A stretch of DNA of 64,000 nucleotides, taken from positions 79,388 to 143,387 of the forward strand of contig CAIRDP010000053.1 of the NCBI GenBank assembly GCA_903877385.1. Reading direction: 5' to 3'. Both the position numbers and the translations under genes were made by a program. Each line of letters starts with the position of its first letter. Positions within the stretch are counted from its first letter, which is position 1. Below the pieces are notes generated by a model, which worked only from the letters and a program-made list of their open reading frames with translations, made no database searches and was not told the DNA's origin. Shown piece by piece: positions 61,578-64,000 of this stretch. This stretch comes from an uncultured Bacteroidales bacterium. GTDB lineage: Bacteria; Bacteroidota; Bacteroidia; Bacteroidales; FEN-979.

Positions 61578-61793
61578 TATAAGTATATTTCATAATATAT
61601 ATATATTTATAACTATTTTTCATAATATATAAGTGTTTTTCACAATTCACTATAAGTGCTTTTCATAAATTTTTAAATAAATAATACCTTTTCACGAAGA
61701 ATAAGGAATTTTCATATAATTTTGCTGTAAGTAAAATTCATAAATTATTATGAAATATAATACTATTTCACAAGAGATAAGTGTTTTTCAGGA
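61578..61793 (+). repeat. array of 18-bp direct repeats (consensus TATAAGTGNTTTTCATAA)
   Basis: Four good copies lie at 61578-61595, 61608-61625, 61628-61645 and 61651-61668, spaced by 30, 20 and 23 bases. A weaker copy lies at 61726-61743 and another inside the first codons of the Fic gene (61776-61793, GATAAGTGTTTTTCAGGA). The array surrounds the -7 box at 61717-61724. Direct, non-palindromic repeats in this position suggest a cooperatively bound regulator. Confidence 0.6.
61717..61724 (+). promoter_or_regulatory. Bacteroidota -7 box (TAATTTTG) for the Fic gene
   Basis: TAATTTTG matches TAnnTTTG and lies 25 bases before the ATG at 61750, inside the direct-repeat array. Confidence 0.55.
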
Positions 61794-63603
61794 AAGAACA
61801 GCTCCTGAACAAGGCACATTAGTAGGATATGGAGCGATTATTAGTGCTTATGAACTTCCTGTCCCAATCCCATTACGTCTTGCATTAATTAGCAAAAAGC
61901 ATAGGCAATACAAAAGTGATGGATGGATGGTGTTTACCCCTAGACATCAACCTGATGAAAACTTGTATGCTCACCTTGTTTTCGCCTTGAAGTATGAGGG
62001 AGTTAACTTGTTGTTTTTTAAGAAACTATTTAAAAAGCTAAATCCGGGTATTATTGAAGAATGGATTAATAAAGAGCCTCAAAGTCAGTATAGTCGTAAG
62101 ATTTGGTTTCTTTATGAATGGCTGATGCAAAAGAAATTAAGCGTTCCGGATTTAGATACAGGTAATTATATTCCATTGTTGGATGATACCCTGCAATATG
62201 CAAGTTTGCAAAGAACCAACTCAATCCGTCACCGAATAAAAGATAACCTTCCAGGAAATGTCAACTTCTGTCCCCTTATCTATAAAACAGACAAGATTGA
62301 ACATTATATTGCTGAAGACTTATCCGATAAAACAGATAACGTTTTTAAAGGAGTGCACAGAGATATTCTGATACGCACTTCAGCATTTTTATTACTCAAG
62401 GATTCGAAAGCTTCCTTTAATATAGAAGGCGAGCATCCTACCCAAACAAGAGCTAATAGGTGGGGAAAGGCAATAGGACAGGCAGGTAATCAGCCAGTAA
62501 GTAAAGAAGAGTTACTCAGATTGCAACAAATCGTCATTGATAATAGTCGTTTCATCAAGATGGGGTATCGTACCGCTGGTGGGTTTGTCGGGGAGCACGA
62601 CCGTGCAACTGGGGAACCGATTCCCGAACATATTTCTGCACGATGGCAAGATATCGATTCTCTTATAAATGGATTGATAGATGCAAAGAAACAGATGCAA
62701 AGTGTTTCATTTCATCCAGTTCTTACTGCAGCAAAAATAGCCTTTGGTTTTGTCTTCATTCATCCATTTGTAGATGGGAATGGCAGAATACATCGGTATC
62801 TTATTCACCATATCTTGACGAAAATGCGATTTTCACCACAGGGGATAATATTCCCAGTTTCAGCAGCAATTCTGGAATCCATTGAAAATTACAGAAAGGT
62901 TCTTGAATCATATTCGCACCCGCTTTTAGATTTTATAGAGTGGAAGAAGACCCCAGATAACAACGTAAAAGTACTTAACGAAACGATGGATTATTACAGG
63001 TACTTTGATGCAACATTACAAGCTGAATTTCTTTTTGAATGTGTTGATTATACTATTAACAAGATAATACCTGAAGAAGTAGCCTATTTGCAACATTATG
63101 ATGCTATGAAGAACTGGCTGGACAATAGATTTCAGATGCCAGACAAAATGATAGCATTGTTAGTCCGTTTTTTATCACAAAATAAAGGTAAACTTTCAAA
63201 GCGTGCTTTGGGTAAAGAATTTTCAAAGCTTAATGATAAAGAAGTAATTGAAATTGAAAAACAATTTGATTCCTATTTTATGGAAAAGAAAAACCCAGAT
63301 TTGCAGTTTGTTCCTTTAATGAATAACTTCTTGGACGATTTAATGAAAATTGAACAAAGAGGTTGCAATGACAATTCCATCGCCGATTTAGGTAATTTGA
63401 TTCGGTATGTCTACGAATTTTCAAAAAGGGTAGAATTGAAGTCTTTCGAAAATAATGTCAGACAAACCATTGAGAAACAATGGTATTTTCTAAATCTTAA
63501 TAAATCAAAACCAAAGAAACGATTAGCCGATTGGGAATCTGCAATAAGAAATTTCAGACAAGATTTGACCGACTCAATTTCATTAATTGAATCAATGAAC
63601 TGA
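61750..63603 (+). CDS. Fic-domain protein (class II, N-terminal inhibitory motif)
   Basis: The 617-residue protein has a large N-terminal region (about 1-200) of unknown type, then the inhibitory helix motif S-x3-E-G as SFNIEG (222-227). The Fic core follows, with signature HPFVDGNGRIHR (338-349) containing the catalytic His338 and the phosphate-binding Gly-Asn-Gly-Arg. Fic enzymes usually transfer AMP to a hydroxyl of a target protein; the inhibitory motif keeps them off until released. A C-terminal region of about 200 residues may select targets. Its GC content is about 37 percent in sample lines. A repeat array precedes it and an IS66-type gene follows. Confidence 0.9.
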   Translation: MKYNTISQEISVFQERTAPEQGTLVGYGAIISAYELPVPIPLRLALISKKHRQYKSDGWMVFTPRHQPDENLYAHLVFALKYEGVNLLFFKKLFKKLNPGIIEEWINKEPQSQYSRKIWFLYEWLMQKKLSVPDLDTGNYIPLLDDTLQYASLQRTNSIRHRIKDNLPGNVNFCPLIYKTDKIEHYIAEDLSDKTDNVFKGVHRDILIRTSAFLLLKDSKASFNIEGEHPTQTRANRWGKAIGQAGNQPVSKEELLRLQQIVIDNSRFIKMGYRTAGGFVGEHDRATGEPIPEHISARWQDIDSLINGLIDAKKQMQSVSFHPVLTAAKIAFGFVFIHPFVDGNGRIHRYLIHHILTKMRFSPQGIIFPVSAAILESIENYRKVLESYSHPLLDFIEWKKTPDNNVKVLNETMDYYRYFDATLQAEFLFECVDYTINKIIPEEVAYLQHYDAMKNWLDNRFQMPDKMIALLVRFLSQNKGKLSKRALGKEFSKLNDKEVIEIEKQFDSYFMEKKNPDLQFVPLMNNFLDDLMKIEQRGCNDNSIADLGNLIRYVYEFSKRVELKSFENNVRQTIEKQWYFLNLNKSKPKKRLADWESAIRNFRQDLTDSISLIESMN

Positions 63604-63656
63604 ATTCCTCATGAGGTAAAGGGGATAAATTTTAACGATTTTTACATATCTGGACC

Positions 63657-63751
63657 GGCCAGCATCAGTGACCACATTACCATATTAGCAATCAATAAAA
63701 TAAGATGGTTAACCCGTTCCGGCGAAGGCTGGTCAAAGCCGGTGTTTCTTC
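63657..63751 (+). repeat. interspersed repeat, copy D (direct, with internal deletion)
   Basis: Order: CCAGCATCAGTGACCACATT, ACCATATTAGCAATCAATAA, GTTCCGGCGAAGGCTGGTCA, AAGCCGGTGTTTCTTCT. Compared with copy C about 27 bases between two GACCA words are missing, which removes the left hairpin arm. It lies between the Fic gene and the IS66-type tnpA. Confidence 0.68.
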
Positions 63752-63861
63752 TAGACAGGACATAAAATTAATAAAAATGAATACAGGCGTATCCGCCCTA
63801 CCAACCCCATATTTCCCTTTAGGTACTGCTGATTTACCTTTGCTGAAAAAATCAGGGTGTC

Positions 63862-64000
63862 ATGAAAACACCGAAGTCAGCGGCAATGTTTGCCAAAGTG
63901 GATGAATGGGAAAAAAGCGGGCAATCTCTTCGTGAGTTCGCTACAGCCATTGGGCTTTCCAAAGGTGCATTATCTTACTGGGTACGCAAGAAGCGTAAAT
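63862..64000 (+). mobile_element. tnpA: IS66-type accessory protein TnpA, N-terminal part, cut by the window end
   Basis: From the ATG at 63862 an open frame of 46 codons runs off the window: MKTPKSAAMFAKVDEWEKSG, QSLREFATAIGLSKGALSYW, VRKKRK. The S-x-x-x-F-A-x-x-x-G-x-S-x-x-x-L-x-x-W-x-R-K-x-x-K pattern is that of the small accessory protein TnpA of IS66-family elements, with a helix-turn-helix. The tnpB and transposase (tnpC) genes should follow outside the window. The left end of the element should be within the 258 bases before it; I could not fix the terminal inverted repeat. Confidence 0.8.

Noticed and set aside
61578..61668. CRISPR array before the Fic gene
   Set aside because: The repeats are 18 bp with spacers of 2-12 bases and overlap a promoter; there are no cas genes in the window.
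63705..63905. 66-codon open frame between the Fic gene and the IS66-type gene
   Set aside because: It starts inside repeat copy D and overlaps the tnpA start in another frame; no family features.

Overview
The window looks like chromosomal DNA of an environmental Bacteroidota bacterium (Bacteroidales-like). The signs are numerous C-terminal type IX secretion (T9SS type A) sorting domains, FISUMP-domain and LruC-domain proteins, very few Shine-Dalgarno sequences, and repeated Bacteroidota -7 promoter boxes (TAnnTTTG) 20-110 nt ahead of start codons. No rRNA, tRNA or CRISPR array was found. The species cannot be named from the sequence.

Layout. 1-3081: an EmrA-EmrB-TolC type tripartite efflux operon, entered mid-gene. 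3152-16834: mostly single genes (polysaccharide deacetylase, FMN split-barrel protein, exported RidA, FISUMP lipoprotein, SGNH hydrolase, ABC-F ATPase, a BNR-repeat T9SS cargo, a LamG/LruC lipoprotein, a START-like lipoprotein). 17032-20652: a phosphorelay cluster (REC-histidine kinase, NarL-type regulator, stand-alone REC) followed by a CNNM/CorC-type transporter. 20684-29274: a second BNR cargo, an EXPERA (TMEM97-like) membrane protein and two tandem T9SS-cargo paralogues. 29404-31803: AraC regulator, SnoaL-like lipoprotein and YgiD-type dioxygenase. 31811-37590: a PLP amino-acid decarboxylase with a GadC-like antiporter, divergent from an unknown membrane protein and an outer-membrane barrel, resembling an acid-resistance or polyamine module.

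37678-44692: an Omp28-like T9SS protein and a FISUMP protein, then a patch of eroded genes (FISUMP remnant, histidine kinase with an internal deletion, DoxX fragment), an NmrA-like reductase, a small membrane protein and a GNAT-like protein. 44946-51360: an FAD reductase, then a lower-GC arsenic cluster (arsR, thioredoxin-like, arsF-like, arsG-like, a frameshifted Cys-rich small ORF, arsM, acr3, DUF5714, arsC). Two matching ArsR-like dyads sit ahead of arsR and arsC. 51647-53481: a YczE-like membrane/cytidylate-kinase-like fusion, then a dead tag (3-methyladenine glycosylase I) gene and a small frameshifted ORF. 53562-59081: a TetR gene divergent from a membrane protein, two SDR dehydrogenases and two outer-membrane proteins. 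59362-64000: a subtype-B tannase-like esterase, a Fic protein behind an array of 18-bp direct repeats, and the start of an IS66-type tnpA.

From 44.9 kb onward an approximately 110-bp interspersed repeat occurs in both orientations. Inverted pairs bracket the arsenic cluster and, more weakly, the Fic gene, and one copy lies just upstream of the IS66 tnpA. The right third of the window therefore looks like an accessory, mobile-element-shaped region, while the left two thirds look like ordinary Bacteroidota chromosome.
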